Shown here: positions 43,931 to 52,371 of the stretch, piece by piece
Layout of the letters: each line of letters begins with the position of its first letter
How positions within the stretch are numbered: position 1 is the stretch's first letter
Assembly: GCF_024753285.1 (NCBI RefSeq)
Contig: NZ_JANUGW010000011.1
Span: 119,118-183,117 of the forward strand
DNA from: Massilia pinisoli
GTDB lineage: Bacteria; Pseudomonadota; Gammaproteobacteria; Burkholderiales; Burkholderiaceae_D
Length of the DNA: 64,000 nucleotides
Direction: 5' to 3'
The notes under the pieces: model-generated
Database searches by the model: none
What the model saw: only the letters and a program-made list of their open reading frames with translations
What the model was told of the DNA's origin: nothing
Program-made: the position numbers and the translations under genes

Positions 43931-44224
43931 ATGGCGCGCTTCGATCTCACCGGTTATGACCTCGCCGAATTAAAAGGCTTGCAATTCGAAATCGAGCAGG
44001 AAATCAAGCGACGCGCGCGCGACGAACGCGAACACGCCCGTGCCCGCATCCACGCGCTGGCGGCCGACGCGGGCATCCCGCTGGACGCCCTGATCGCGAA
44101 GGCAGTACCGCGCTATCGCAATCCGGCCGACAGCGGCCAGACGTGGACGGGGCGGGGCCGCCAGCCGCGCTGGATCGCGGAGGCGCTTGCGAGCGGCAGG
44201 TCGCTGGACGAGTTCAAGATCTGA
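43931..44224 (+). CDS. H-NS-family DNA-binding protein
   Basis: A 97-aa nucleoid protein. The N-terminal helix (LAELKGLQFEIEQEIKRRARDEREHAR) is the coiled-coil oligomerisation part. The C-terminal DNA-binding domain carries YRNPADSGQTWTGRGRQPRW, the betaproteobacterial H-NS/BpH3 signature. Such proteins silence AT-rich, often acquired, DNA and could act on the accessory block at 49979-53438. This is a general property, not seen directly. Convergent with the NTF2-like gene, 9 bp between stops. Confidence 0.9.
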   Translation: MARFDLTGYDLAELKGLQFEIEQEIKRRARDEREHARARIHALAADAGIPLDALIAKAVPRYRNPADSGQTWTGRGRQPRWIAEALASGRSLDEFKI

Positions 44225-44233
44225 CGGCGGCGC

Positions 44234-44611
44234 TCAGCCCGGTAGCGGGCCCGTACCGTGACGGGCCACCACCCGCCAGCCATTGCCGCGGCGGACCCAG
44301 ACGTCCGTCGTCAGGAACACGCCGCTCCAGTCCTGCTCGGCGACGCTCGCTTGCTGCCGCGACCGCCCGTGGACGACCGCGACATCGCCGAACGGCCGCA
44401 CGACGAGCTCAATCCACTCGAATGATGTGCATTTGAACACGCTGCCTTCGTTGGCAAGCCAGGCGTCCTTGGGCATGAGGACACCGCGTGCGCTCGCGAG
44501 CAGGAAGTCGTCCGCAAGGATGGCCGCGCAGGTGGCGAGGTCGTTGTCGACCCAGGCCTGCATCCATTGTCGTTCGAGGGTTTGGATTTCGGTGGTGCAG
44601 GAAGCGTCCAT
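44234..44611 (-). CDS. NTF2-like protein, DUF4440 type
   Basis: A 125-aa cone-shaped alpha+beta fold protein: LERQWMQAWVDNDLATCAAIL, DDFLLASARGVLMPKDAWL and TDVWVRRGNGWRVVARHGTG are the family blocks. No signal peptide. Function unknown; relatives are small-molecule binding or isomerase-like. AAGGAGACAGG lies before the ATG at 44611; a longer reading is unsupported. Confidence 0.8.
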   Translation of the reverse strand: MDASCTTEIQTLERQWMQAWVDNDLATCAAILADDFLLASARGVLMPKDAWLANEGSVFKCTSFEWIELVVRPFGDVAVVHGRSRQQASVAEQDWSGVFLTTDVWVRRGNGWRVVARHGTGPLPG

Positions 44612-44795
44612 CCTGTCTCCTTGCGAGCGGATTGCCCGGCCCATATTACGACAATCTTCGCCTTGCCATATCTTATCGGAATAGCCAAGTCACGATTGCG
44701 AATCCATGCATGACGCCGCCGCCACGGCCTGTCGGCGTGGCGCATGGACACCTTTTTGTAGTGGCGGTATTATTCGCGATTTAACATTCCTTCGC

Positions 44796-45746
44796 ATGCA
44801 TAACGTCGCGACACCACTGTCCTCCCGGGAGGAGGGCCGCACCTATTGGCTTGTACTCGTTGTCGGCTTCGCCGTTCTCGCGCTGGCGGTAATGTGGTTG
44901 CGGTGGGGCGGCACGATCGAGGATTCGCAAGCGTATTTCGATACGGCGCGGTATCTTCGCGGCGAGATTCCGTTGGAACAGCTGCGTGCGCCGTTCCCAT
45001 ATCGCTTGCTGGTGCCCGCCGTGGCGGCGGCGCTCCCTGGCGACTTGCGGAACGGCTTTGCGACGCTCAACTGGTTGCTGGTCGTCGCGGGGGCCTGCTT
45101 CATGGCTGCCGCGGTGTCGCGGGCGGGCCTGAGCCGGCGGCGCGCGGTGGCGGCGGGCCTGCTGATGATCGTTTCCTTTCCGACCTTTTGGTACGCGCCC
45201 TATCTGCTCGTCGATCCAGGTTCGGTGTGCGCGCGGGCCGCATTCGTTCTCGCCGTGCTGTCGGGGCAGCCATGGCTGGCCGCCGTGGCGGGATTGGCCG
45301 GGACGGCGGTACGCGAGGAGAACATCCTCCTCCTCGTTTGGCTCGTCGCGACGCGCCGGATCGCCGTGCTGCCGGGACTGGCTTTCGTGGCCGCTGCCGG
45401 CGGCTGGCTGGTCGCCGTGCGCTGGTGGCTGATTGCCGGGCTTCCCAGCTATACCTGGGTGCCCAGCTGGGACAGGGTCCATGCCGCCGTACGCGACGTC
45501 CGCTCGCTTGCGTCCCTTGCCGCCACAGCCTGCGTCGTGGTGCCGCTCGCGATCGTTGGATGGCGCGCCGCGCCGCCCCGGCTGCGGCCACTGACGACCC
45601 TGCTTTTGCTCATGGCGCTCCCCCAGTGTTATGCCGCGCTCAGCGTACGTGTGGAGGGCCGGCTGATCTGGGGACTCTTTCCTTTCCTGGTGCCGTTCGC
45701 GGTCTGCACCGGGTTGCCCCGCCGCACGCCATCGCACTCGGTGTGA
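44796..45746 (+). CDS. Polytopic membrane protein of unknown function
   Basis: A 316-aa protein with about eight hydrophobic helices, beginning WLVLVVGFAVLALAVMWLRW. Between helices 1 and 2 lies DSQAYFDTARYLRGEIP, and later REENILLLVWLV and RVEGRLIWGLFPFLVPF. The layout (a periplasmic loop after helix 1 with Asp/Tyr, many helices) recalls lipid-linked-sugar glycosyltransferases or EpsG-like proteins, but I cannot assign it. The start at 44796 is tentative: no ribosome site, with TAACAT eight bases upstream. It abuts the HAD-UbiA gene tail-to-tail with no base between stop codons. Confidence 0.6.
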   Translation: MHNVATPLSSREEGRTYWLVLVVGFAVLALAVMWLRWGGTIEDSQAYFDTARYLRGEIPLEQLRAPFPYRLLVPAVAAALPGDLRNGFATLNWLLVVAGACFMAAAVSRAGLSRRRAVAAGLLMIVSFPTFWYAPYLLVDPGSVCARAAFVLAVLSGQPWLAAVAGLAGTAVREENILLLVWLVATRRIAVLPGLAFVAAAGGWLVAVRWWLIAGLPSYTWVPSWDRVHAAVRDVRSLASLAATACVVVPLAIVGWRAAPPRLRPLTTLLLLMALPQCYAALSVRVEGRLIWGLFPFLVPFAVCTGLPRRTPSHSV

Positions 45747-47195
45747 TCAGGTGGCGGCGACCGTCAGTACGAAGCAGAGCGCAAACAGGGCGAGGCTGAC
45801 GCGATCGCGACTGACGTACAGGACCGGGTCGTCGTCGACCCGGCCGCGGTAGGACAGGATCCAGAGACGGCTCAGCCAGAAGACGAGCAGCGGCACGATG
45901 CCTGCCAGCCATATCGGTGACTTGTATTGGATCAGGGCGTTCTGCGATTCGACGTACAGGATGAAGACGAGGACGGACAGGAATGCGCTGTTGATGCCCA
46001 TGATGCCGATCGGTCCCTTGTCGGCGACCGTGTAGCCGCGGCCGGCCGTCTTGTCGGCACCTGATCGCTCGAGGTTTTCCAGCTCGCTATGACGCTTGAG
46101 CAGCGCCAGGCTGAGGAAAATAAAGAAGGAAAACGCCAGCAGCCAAAACGAAGGTGCGATGCCGGTGACTGCACCGCCGGCAAGGATGCGCATGCTGTAC
46201 AAGATGGCCAGCGTCACGACGTCGACTGCGAGCATGCGCTTCAGGTACAGCGAATAGAGCACGGTCGCGACGAAATAGACGGTGAGCACGGCCAGCAACG
46301 TCCGACTGACCGCTGCGCACAGCAGCAGCGACGCCACGGCCAGCAACAGGCTGCAGCCGAGTGCGACGGCGATCGGCAGCGTCCCGGCGGCGATCGGCCG
46401 GTGCCGCTTGGTCGGGTGCATCCGATCGTCGGCGACGTCGAGCGTATCGTTGAGCAAATAAGCACTCGATGCACAGAGCGAGAATGCGGCAAAGGCCAAC
46501 AGCGACTGCAGTGCGGTGACGGCCGATATCTGGTGGCCCGCAAGCATTGGCATGCAAACCAGCAGGTTCTTCAACCACTGGCGCGGGCGCAAGGTCTTGA
46601 ACAATGCAGCGATCCTGCCGCCGCGCACTGCGCCGATGGGCGTGGTGAAGCGCCCGTTGCCGATGTGGATGGGTTGCCGGGCGACCGAGTAGGCCAGACG
46701 GCTGTGCCGCCAGAGCACATGGTCGCGCTTGTGATAGCCGATATAGTCGAACCCTCGGTCCCCGTACGCATCGAGCATGAGTTTTGCCTTGGCATGGGTT
46801 CCCGAGATGTCTCCGCGATCCGGCGCGACAATTCGGTCGAACAGCCCCACGTGCGCGGCAATGCTGGCGGCAAAGCTGCTTTGAATGTCCGTCAGCAGCA
46901 CGACCCTGCGGCCCGCGCGGCGCTCGTCGTGAAGAAAAGCCAGCAGTTCGTGGTCGTAAGGGAGCGTGGCCGCTGCAGGCATGGCCGCATGCGCCAAGTG
47001 CCGTTGGAATGCTGACCTGCCCGCCAACAGCCAGATTGGAATACGCCATAGCTCCAGGAAACGGGCGCGAATAAAGAGCGCCAGCGCTTCCCATAACAAA
47101 TGCGTGCGAATCAACGTGTGATTCAAATCGACGACCAAAGGCAGTTGCCGCCCGTGCGCCTGTGCGTCTGGCCTGGCTTCTCGAGCACGATTCAT
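45747..47195 (-). CDS. HAD-UbiA fusion prenyltransferase-family protein
   Basis: A 482-aa fusion. Residues ~18-190 form a HAD-like domain (VVDLNHTLI at 22, LLTDIQSS, HAKAKLML). Residues ~200-482 form a UbiA domain with about eight to nine helices and the prenyl-diphosphate motif NDTLDVADD followed by KRHRPIAAG. Homologues resemble decaprenyl-phosphate phosphoribosyltransferases, where the phosphatase part would remove the product phosphate. Here the HAD motif I reads D-x-N (Asp23, Asn25) instead of D-x-D, so phosphatase action is doubtful. Inner membrane. Role in envelope glycolipid or arabinose-lipid synthesis is inference. Confidence 0.8.
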   Translation of the reverse strand: MNRAREARPDAQAHGRQLPLVVDLNHTLIRTHLLWEALALFIRARFLELWRIPIWLLAGRSAFQRHLAHAAMPAAATLPYDHELLAFLHDERRAGRRVVLLTDIQSSFAASIAAHVGLFDRIVAPDRGDISGTHAKAKLMLDAYGDRGFDYIGYHKRDHVLWRHSRLAYSVARQPIHIGNGRFTTPIGAVRGGRIAALFKTLRPRQWLKNLLVCMPMLAGHQISAVTALQSLLAFAAFSLCASSAYLLNDTLDVADDRMHPTKRHRPIAAGTLPIAVALGCSLLLAVASLLLCAAVSRTLLAVLTVYFVATVLYSLYLKRMLAVDVVTLAILYSMRILAGGAVTGIAPSFWLLAFSFFIFLSLALLKRHSELENLERSGADKTAGRGYTVADKGPIGIMGINSAFLSVLVFILYVESQNALIQYKSPIWLAGIVPLLVFWLSRLWILSYRGRVDDDPVLYVSRDRVSLALFALCFVLTVAAT

Positions 47196-47361
47196 GGGCG
47201 GCGATGCCCGGACCAGCAGGGGGTTCCGGCGGCGCGATCCGGGTCGGGTGGATGTCGGACGGTAAAAGTGTCTTCGGGCATGCGGACAGTTTAAGTTTCA
47301 ATCAGCCGGCATGTTAGCGCAATGTTGACTTCCAGTCATGTTGGATTTCACATTCCACGTG

Positions 47362-47390
47362 ATGACGAAATGAAATGACAGTTTTACAAT
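47362..47390 (+). promoter_or_regulatory. Candidate promoter of the small secreted protein
   Basis: ATGACG (47362-47367), 17-bp spacer, TACAAT (47385-47390), 44 bp before the GTG start. The surrounding 239-bp gap is distinctly AT-richer than the rest of the window. Confidence 0.4.
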
Positions 47391-47434
47391 TGAACATTGT
47401 TGCCTCCATTCAACTCGATAGATCGGAGCCCACA

Positions 47435-47791
47435 GTGAACACCATCAAACGCCTTATCACCTGCGCGGTCGCGACGTTCGCGCTGTTGAGCAGTTTCAGC
47501 GCCCACGCGGACGAGGAGACAGGGTGGAGAAAGATCGTCGATATCGGCTGCCACCACGTTGGCGGCACCTGCTTCGTCGCATTGGACGGCGCCGCTTTCG
47601 GTGCGTCCCTCGGCTGCCCCGGCGCGCCGACGAATCAATTCAGGTTCGACGACGGCAACACGGTGACCGGGCGCCGGACCGACTCGACACTGCTAGCCGC
47701 CGCCATGAGCGGAAAGAGCGTGTCGATCCATTTGACGGGTTGCAGCTCTCAGGGCACGCCTACGCTTGCGTGGTATCACGTACAGCCTTGA
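47435..47791 (+). CDS. Small secreted Cys-containing protein, unknown
   Basis: A 118-aa protein with a signal peptide (NTIKRLITCAVATFALL... ending SAHA-DEE). The mature ~92 residues hold four Cys (in DIGCHH, GTCFVAL, LGCPGAP and TGCSSQG), enough for two disulphides, and short beta-strand-like segments. I do not recognise the family. Start is a GTG at 47435 behind GGAGCCCACA. A single-gene unit with its own promoter-like sequence. Confidence 0.65.
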   Translation: MNTIKRLITCAVATFALLSSFSAHADEETGWRKIVDIGCHHVGGTCFVALDGAAFGASLGCPGAPTNQFRFDDGNTVTGRRTDSTLLAAAMSGKSVSIHLTGCSSQGTPTLAWYHVQP

Positions 47792-47823
47792 GCAAGTCGT
47801 AACATGGCGTCGGCTTGGGGTGT

Positions 47824-47890
47824 CTATATCGTAACCGTATAGATCGCCCACGATTGCGAATGCTTGAATCGCGCCGACCGGGGCTACACT
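47824..47890 (+). promoter_or_regulatory. dgoD promoter region with inverted repeat and -10 close to ATG
   Basis: CTATA-(9 nt)-TATAG at 47824-47842 is a possible operator. TTGAAT and TACACT (47885-47890) with a 15-bp gap form a weak promoter. The TACACT box ends seven bases before the ATG at 47898 and no ribosome site exists, so the message may be leaderless. Confidence 0.4.
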
Positions 47891-47897
47891 GGCCCCC

Positions 47898-49046
47898 ATG
47901 AAAATCACGCGACTCACCACCTACCGCGTCCCGCCGCGCTGGATGCTGCTGAAGATCGAGACCGACGAGGGCGTCACCGGCTGGGGCGAACCCGTCATCG
48001 AGGGGCGCGCGCGCACCGTCGAAGCGGCCGTCCACGAGCTGTCCGACTACCTCGTCGGCCGCGACCCGGCGCGGATCAACGACCTGTGGCAGACGATGTA
48101 CCGCGCCGGCTTCTATCGGGGCGGGCCGATCCTGATGAGTGCCATCGCCGGTATCGACCAGGCGCTGTGGGACATCAAGGGCAAGGTGCTGGGCCAGCCC
48201 GTGTACGAGCTGCTGGGCGGCCTCGTGCGCGACCGCATGAAGACGTACAGCTGGGTGGGCGGCGACCGTCCCGCGGAACTCATCGCCGGCATCGCCGCGC
48301 TGCGCGAGGCAGGGTTCGACACGTTCAAGATGAACGGCACCGAGGAACTGGGCATCGTCGACAACGCGCGCAAGGTCGACCAGGCCGTCGCGCGCGTGGC
48401 CGAGGTGCGCGCGAAGTTCGGCTACGAGATCGAGTTCGGCGTCGACTTCCACGGCCGCGTGTCCGCGCCGATGGCGAAGGTGCTGTTGCGCGAGCTGGAG
48501 CCGTATCGTCCCCTGTTCGTCGAAGAGCCCGTGCTGGCGGAGCAGGACGAGTACTACCGGACGCTGTCCGACGCGACGTCGATCCCGCTCGCGGCCGGCG
48601 AGCGCATGTACTCGCGCTTCGACTTCAAGCGCGTGTTCAATCGCGGCGGGCTGGCCATCGTGCAGCCCGACTTGTCGCACGCGGGCGGCATCACGGAGTG
48701 CGTCAAGATCGCCGCGATGGCCGAGGCGCACGACGTCGCGCTCGCGCCTCATTGCCCGCTTGGGCCGGTGGCGCTGGCGTCGTGCCTGCACGTCGATTTC
48801 GTCGCTCACAACGCCGTGCTGCAGGAGCAGAGCATGGGCATCCACTACAACCAGGGTGCCGACCTGCTGGACTATGTGAAGAACAAGGATGACTTCCGCC
48901 TGAGCGGCGGCTGGATCCGCCCGCTGACCAAGCCGGGCCTCGGCGTCGAGATCGACGAGGAACGCGTGATCGAGGCAAGTCGCGCGGCGCCGGACTGGCG
49001 CAATCCCGTCTGGCGCCACGCGGACGGCAGCATCGCGGAGTGGTAG
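47898..49046 (+). CDS. dgoD: D-galactonate dehydratase
   Basis: A 382-aa enolase-superfamily enzyme converting D-galactonate to 2-dehydro-3-deoxygalactonate in the De Ley-Doudoroff pathway. The barrel ligands are recognisable: FKMNG (general base Lys region), the metal acids in [14 protein letters not shown] and LAAGERMYS, and the His in [17 protein letters not shown]. The N-terminal capping domain includes [28 protein letters not shown]. Length and C-terminal [11 protein letters not shown] match DgoD. Its products would go to DgoK and DgoA encoded 5.6 kb downstream, past an inserted accessory block. Confidence 0.93.
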   Translation: MKITRLTTYRVPPRWMLLKIETDEGVTGWGEPVIEGRARTVEAAVHELSDYLVGRDPARINDLWQTMYRAGFYRGGPILMSAIAGIDQALWDIKGKVLGQPVYELLGGLVRDRMKTYSWVGGDRPAELIAGIAALREAGFDTFKMNGTEELGIVDNARKVDQAVARVAEVRAKFGYEIEFGVDFHGRVSAPMAKVLLRELEPYRPLFVEEPVLAEQDEYYRTLSDATSIPLAAGERMYSRFDFKRVFNRGGLAIVQPDLSHAGGITECVKIAAMAEAHDVALAPHCPLGPVALASCLHVDFVAHNAVLQEQSMGIHYNQGADLLDYVKNKDDFRLSGGWIRPLTKPGLGVEIDEERVIEASRAAPDWRNPVWRHADGSIAEW

Positions 49047-49075
49047 ACCTGTCGGGCCCTGGTGTACGATGCACG

Positions 49076-49090
49076 GTATATAAAATATAC
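49076..49090. promoter_or_regulatory. Palindrome GTATAT-AAA-ATATAC before the SDR gene
   Basis: A perfect 6-bp inverted repeat in the 67-bp gap between dgoD and the SDR gene. It resembles GTATATAC in the TonB-receptor promoter (63753-63760) and the CTATA/TATAG pair before dgoD, so it could be a shared operator. Confidence 0.4.
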
Positions 49091-49113
49091 AAAGCCGGGG
49101 ACGACAGGAAGCG

Positions 49114-49887
49114 ATGAACGGAAGACTCGAAGGGAAGGTGGCGATCGTCACCGGTTCCACCATGGGCATTGGCGCGGCCGTGGCGCGCCGCTTCGCGGCC
49201 GAGGGCGCGCGTGTGGTGATCAACAGCCACGTCGACGACGCGTCCGCACAGGCGCTGCGCGAGGCGCTCGGCGGCGCGAACAGCCTGTTCGTACAGGCCG
49301 ACATCACGGACGGCGCGGCGATGGAGCGGCTGGCCGCGCTGACCTTGGAGCGCTTCGGCCGGATCGACATCCTCGTCAACAATGCCGGCGTCAACGTGTT
49401 CGCCGACCCGCTCGAGCTGGATACCGAGGGCTGGCGGCGCTGCCTGTCGCTCGACCTCGAAGGCGCGTGGAACGCATGCCGCGCGGTGCTGCCCGCGATG
49501 CTGGCGCGCGGTGCCGGCAGCATCGTCAACATCGCATCCGTGCATGGCCACAAGGTCATCAAAGGTTGTTTTCCGTATCCCGTCGCGAAGCACGGGCTGA
49601 TCGGCCTCACGCGATCGCTGGGCGTGGAATATGCGGCGCGAGGCATCCGCGTGAATTCGATCTCGCCCGGCCTGATCCTGACGGAACGCATCGAGGCATG
49701 GCTGGCCGGCTTCCCCGATCCGGATGCGGAACGTCGCCGCCAGGCTGCGCTGCTGCCGTGCGGCTGGATCGGCGAACCCGTCGACGTCGCCAATGCGGCC
49801 CTGTTCCTGGCTAGCGACGAGGCGAGGTTCGTGAATGCGACGGATCTGCTGGTGGATGGCGGGCGGAGCCAGGTGTATCACGATTGA
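49114..49887 (+). CDS. Short-chain dehydrogenase, possible galactose 1-dehydrogenase
   Basis: A 257-aa classical SDR: cofactor motif TGSTMGIG (13-20), NNAG (~90), catalytic Ser in NIASVHG, Tyr/Lys in YPVAK (~155) and SPGLILTERI after the active site. Located 67 bp after dgoD, it is the best candidate in the window for oxidising D-galactose to the lactone at the start of the pathway, though it could also act on another sugar or acid. No lactonase is seen. AGGAAGCG precedes the ATG. Substrate is inference. Confidence 0.8.
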   Translation: MNGRLEGKVAIVTGSTMGIGAAVARRFAAEGARVVINSHVDDASAQALREALGGANSLFVQADITDGAAMERLAALTLERFGRIDILVNNAGVNVFADPLELDTEGWRRCLSLDLEGAWNACRAVLPAMLARGAGSIVNIASVHGHKVIKGCFPYPVAKHGLIGLTRSLGVEYAARGIRVNSISPGLILTERIEAWLAGFPDPDAERRRQAALLPCGWIGEPVDVANAALFLASDEARFVNATDLLVDGGRSQVYHD

Positions 49888-49978
49888 CAAGCTGCGGGCG
49901 CGCGGCAACTTGCTTTTGTGCAACTCTGCGCCTACACTTGGTGTCGACGCCGTTTAACCCGCCACTTCTTGCGCGCAC

Positions 49979-50305
49979 ATGGCCGAACACACCCATCATT
50001 TCGATACCTGGCCTTTCCCGGACGGTGCGGACACTGTCTCATACTGCACGGGCAAGGTCGCATACGAGCATTTTCCCGTCCTCCGGGTCTCGCATGACCA
50101 CGACGGCGATTGGCAGTTCTTGGACGCCACGACCCACGACCCGGGCGAGCCCGTACTGGTGTGCCTCGGTTGTGTCTACGAGCGGGATGCCACGTTGTCG
50201 GATATCGCAGATCTCCCGCGCGGGTGGAGCGCGTGTCGTCCAGCCATCGGCGAGGATTGGGAGCGTTGGGAGAAGCCGCTCGATGCGGACGAGGACGACG
50301 AATGA
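49979..50305 (+). CDS. Small acidic protein, first gene of immunity-like array
   Basis: A 108-aa acidic protein with HFDTWPFPDGADTVSYC near the start, then VLRVSHDHDGDWQFLDATT and a Trp-rich end (GWSACRPAIGEDWERWEKP). I do not recognise a named family, but the composition and gene neighbourhood match small cytoplasmic immunity-type proteins. No signal peptide. The stop overlaps the next ATG (ATGA), so the pair is coupled. No clear ribosome site precedes the ATG. Confidence 0.65.
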   Translation: MAEHTHHFDTWPFPDGADTVSYCTGKVAYEHFPVLRVSHDHDGDWQFLDATTHDPGEPVLVCLGCVYERDATLSDIADLPRGWSACRPAIGEDWERWEKPLDADEDDE

Positions 50306-50739
50306 CGCTGAACCGGCTCTGGTTGACCGCCAACGCCGAGTACGAAGGCTTCCCGATCTATTTCCGGCGCCCGGACGTCAAGGTTGCGGAGTTTGCGACG
50401 CTCCAGTCCAGGTATCCCCGATTATTAACCGTCACCCACGTGCTGAAGCATGTCAAAGAAAACGGTCTGCCCCGGAGCGATTACAACGCCTCCCTCGAAT
50501 CGTTCGACGAGAGCCTCACGTCGCCGTTCTGCGACGAAGTGAATGGCGTGATCGCGTTGATCGAGACGTTCGCCGGAAAGCGGACCTACTACATTTATAT
50601 CGATCCGCTGTTCGACGCCGATGCGTTCGTGCGGCAGGCGCAGGACCGCTTCCCCGGGGAGTGCTTGTCGTATTCGGTCGACGAAGACCGGGCGTGGCGG
50701 CTTTTCCGCGGCTATGCGGCGGATTTTAATTTTTCCTGA
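50302..50739 (+). CDS. DUF695-like small protein
   Basis: A 145-aa cytoplasmic protein: WLTANAEYEGFPIYFRRPD at the start, KENGLPRSDYNASLESFDE in the middle and FAGKRTYYIYIDPLFDADAF towards the end. The layout resembles DUF695 proteins, uncharacterised and sometimes found in polyimmunity arrays; the match is from memory. ATGA overlap with the previous gene and TGATG overlap with the next give a tightly coupled three-gene run. Confidence 0.65.
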   Translation: MTLNRLWLTANAEYEGFPIYFRRPDVKVAEFATLQSRYPRLLTVTHVLKHVKENGLPRSDYNASLESFDESLTSPFCDEVNGVIALIETFAGKRTYYIYIDPLFDADAFVRQAQDRFPGECLSYSVDEDRAWRLFRGYAADFNFS

Positions 50740-51137
50740 TGGGGCGTGCCGTGCGTGAAAATCCAGTCCCGGTAACCAAAGACCCCGACAAAGAGGGGCC
50801 GATACCGTCTGCGTGGCGACCGATCCTGAAAAGCATCGCCGATGCATTCGCGAGGGAAGACTACCTCCTCAAAGAGGGGATATCCGGCGTTGCTCCGATA
50901 TCCGAGGAAACTGCGGAGCAGGTGCGCGAGTACATTCAGGACTATGGCGCCAAGCTCGTCGAATTACCACCAACTTCGTGGGATACGTCCGTATGCATCT
51001 GGATGGGCGATCACTGGGATGCCCTCATCGATCTCTGGACCGAGGAGGAAGGGCGGAGCGACCTCGTGCTGGAGGTTCACGTATCGGAAGCCGGTTCCGG
51101 ATATCTCGTGACCGTCTACATGGTGTATGTACCCTGA
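50739..51137 (+). CDS. DUF7668-like small protein
   Basis: A 132-aa cytoplasmic protein with IPSAWRPILKSIADAFARED, an acidic helix ISEETAEQVREYIQDYG, TSWDTSVCIWMGDHW and a terminal beta-strand YLVTVYMVYVP. I associate this pattern with DUF7668, a small family seen among immunity-type genes, without a known function. Its ATG shares a base with the preceding stop (TGATG), and it ends two bases before the next start. Confidence 0.65.
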   Translation: MGRAVRENPVPVTKDPDKEGPIPSAWRPILKSIADAFAREDYLLKEGISGVAPISEETAEQVREYIQDYGAKLVELPPTSWDTSVCIWMGDHWDALIDLWTEEEGRSDLVLEVHVSEAGSGYLVTVYMVYVP

Positions 51138-51139
51138 CA

Positions 51140-51514
51140 ATGGACCCAATCGTGCAGTTTTACCGCGAGACACGAGAGCGCTTCCCGAGCATACTCGCGC
51201 AGACAGACAAGGTACATCGGCAGACTTGGGACGTGGCAGACGAGGACGCGTATATGTGGTTTCACTCGCTTGCCGACATGCTCAACGAGAATATGCGAAA
51301 GGGCACGCGCCTGGATATTGCCGGCTCGATCTTCGATTACATGCGCGACCGGTTCATGACGGGTAGTGACGAAGTCCGCAATTGCATCGACGTCTCGTTC
51401 GTGGAAAACCTGTTCTGGCAGGTGTCGCCGACGCGTGCACGGCTGTATTGGACACGAATGCCCGATCCATTAAAAGCGCTCTACCTTGGATTTCACAGTG
51501 AGCCACCGTGTTGA
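51140..51514 (+). CDS. DUF7674-like small protein
   Basis: A 124-aa, mainly helical, acidic protein: IVQFYRETRERFPSILAQTD, MWFHSLADMLNENMRKG, SIFDYMRDRFMTGSDEVRN and VSFVENLFWQV. From memory this matches DUF7674, an uncharacterised family found in immunity-type clusters. Starts two bases after the preceding stop, so translation is likely coupled. Confidence 0.62.
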   Translation: MDPIVQFYRETRERFPSILAQTDKVHRQTWDVADEDAYMWFHSLADMLNENMRKGTRLDIAGSIFDYMRDRFMTGSDEVRNCIDVSFVENLFWQVSPTRARLYWTRMPDPLKALYLGFHSEPPC

Positions 51515-51531
51515 GCGATTGGGAGCCGATC

Positions 51532-51864
51532 ATGGGGATTGATAAGCACCCTTTGATGAACGATACCAAATGGGACGAGCTGCGCTGCGCCATGCATGGC
51601 CTGCAAGCACTTAAGCCCCGTTGGCGCACGCTCGATGTCGAAAACAGCCACCTGTCCGACTGGGACGGAGAGTGGTTCTACCACTTCCGCAGCGGCGACT
51701 ATGCACCCATACACTGGGCAGAGATCGCCGTCGATACCGATGAGCAGCGAGTCGCCGTCGTTGCAGAACTCATTCGCATCCACGTTCCCGGGGAGACGAC
51801 GCCATCCGGCTATCGCGTTTTCGGCTATGCGGAGCCAGGGCAGGCGGTGGACTACATTCGGTAA
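51532..51864 (+). CDS. DUF6678-like small protein
   Basis: A 110-aa protein with MNDTKWDELRCAMHGL, RWRTLDVENSHLSDWDGEWF, YHFRSGDYAPIHWAEI and RIHVPGETTPSGYRVFGY. This matches DUF6678 as I remember it, another small immunity-type family. The ATG at 51532 is chosen because GGGAG stands six bases before it. An in-frame GTG at 51508 overlaps the previous gene but has no site. A 93-bp gap follows. Confidence 0.65.
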   Translation: MGIDKHPLMNDTKWDELRCAMHGLQALKPRWRTLDVENSHLSDWDGEWFYHFRSGDYAPIHWAEIAVDTDEQRVAVVAELIRIHVPGETTPSGYRVFGYAEPGQAVDYIR

Positions 51865-51957
51865 GACATCCAACTCTTCCGGCCGACCAGTCATTACGCT
51901 ATTGCTCGGGAAACTCTTCGATGGCAGGATGACATCCTTATCGCTCTGAAATAGTGG

Positions 51958-52260
51958 ATGGATATGCCAACCCGATACGTCCTTGACCTGTGCGATACCT
52001 CCGGCGCACACAAGCCGATCGCTTCATTCGAATCCGACTCGCCTTTTCACCCGGTCGCCGTCGGCGAGCGTTTCGACGACATCGGCTGGAACCGCCTGGA
52101 CGGCGTCGGCGTCATCGCGTCGCCGGAGCGCCCTCGGCGTTACACGGTCCACTCGATCAAGCATCTCGTGTATCCGACGGCGCATGGATTGACTGTTAAA
52201 TACTGCCTCAACCTGTCGCCTTTCGATGGGCCGAGCTCGCCTGTGTGGGGAGACCAATGA
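51958..52260 (+). CDS. Small conserved-looking protein, last of the immunity-like array
   Basis: A 100-aa cytoplasmic protein: TRYVLDLCDTSGAHKPIASF, VGERFDDIGWNRLDGVGVIA, YTVHSIKHLVY and CLNLSPFDGPSSPVWGD, with a beta-rich profile. I recall similar proteins as short conserved hypotheticals beside immunity-type genes but cannot name a family. Start at 51958 or 51964 cannot be decided; no strong ribosome site. A 111-bp gap leads to the toxin-antitoxin operon. Confidence 0.6.
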   Translation: MDMPTRYVLDLCDTSGAHKPIASFESDSPFHPVAVGERFDDIGWNRLDGVGVIASPERPRRYTVHSIKHLVYPTAHGLTVKYCLNLSPFDGPSSPVWGDQ

Positions 52261-52342
52261 CCGAGCGGGAAGGACCGAAGTCGTCGTTCAAATCCCGACA
52301 ACCCCCGAGCCGGGCGAGAGGGTCTGGCCCGATCAAATGAGC

Positions 52343-52366
52343 TATACTGGACGCTCATAGGAGCGT
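52343..52366 (+). promoter_or_regulatory. Promoter-operator of the Xre/RES toxin-antitoxin operon
   Basis: TATACT (52343-52348) is a good -10. Directly after it ACGCTC-ATAG-GAGCGT (52351-52366) forms a 6-bp inverted repeat that also contains the GGAG ribosome site. Binding of the antitoxin here would block both transcription and translation, as is usual for autoregulated toxin-antitoxin pairs; this is inferred. Confidence 0.55.
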
Positions 52367-52371
52367 AAACC

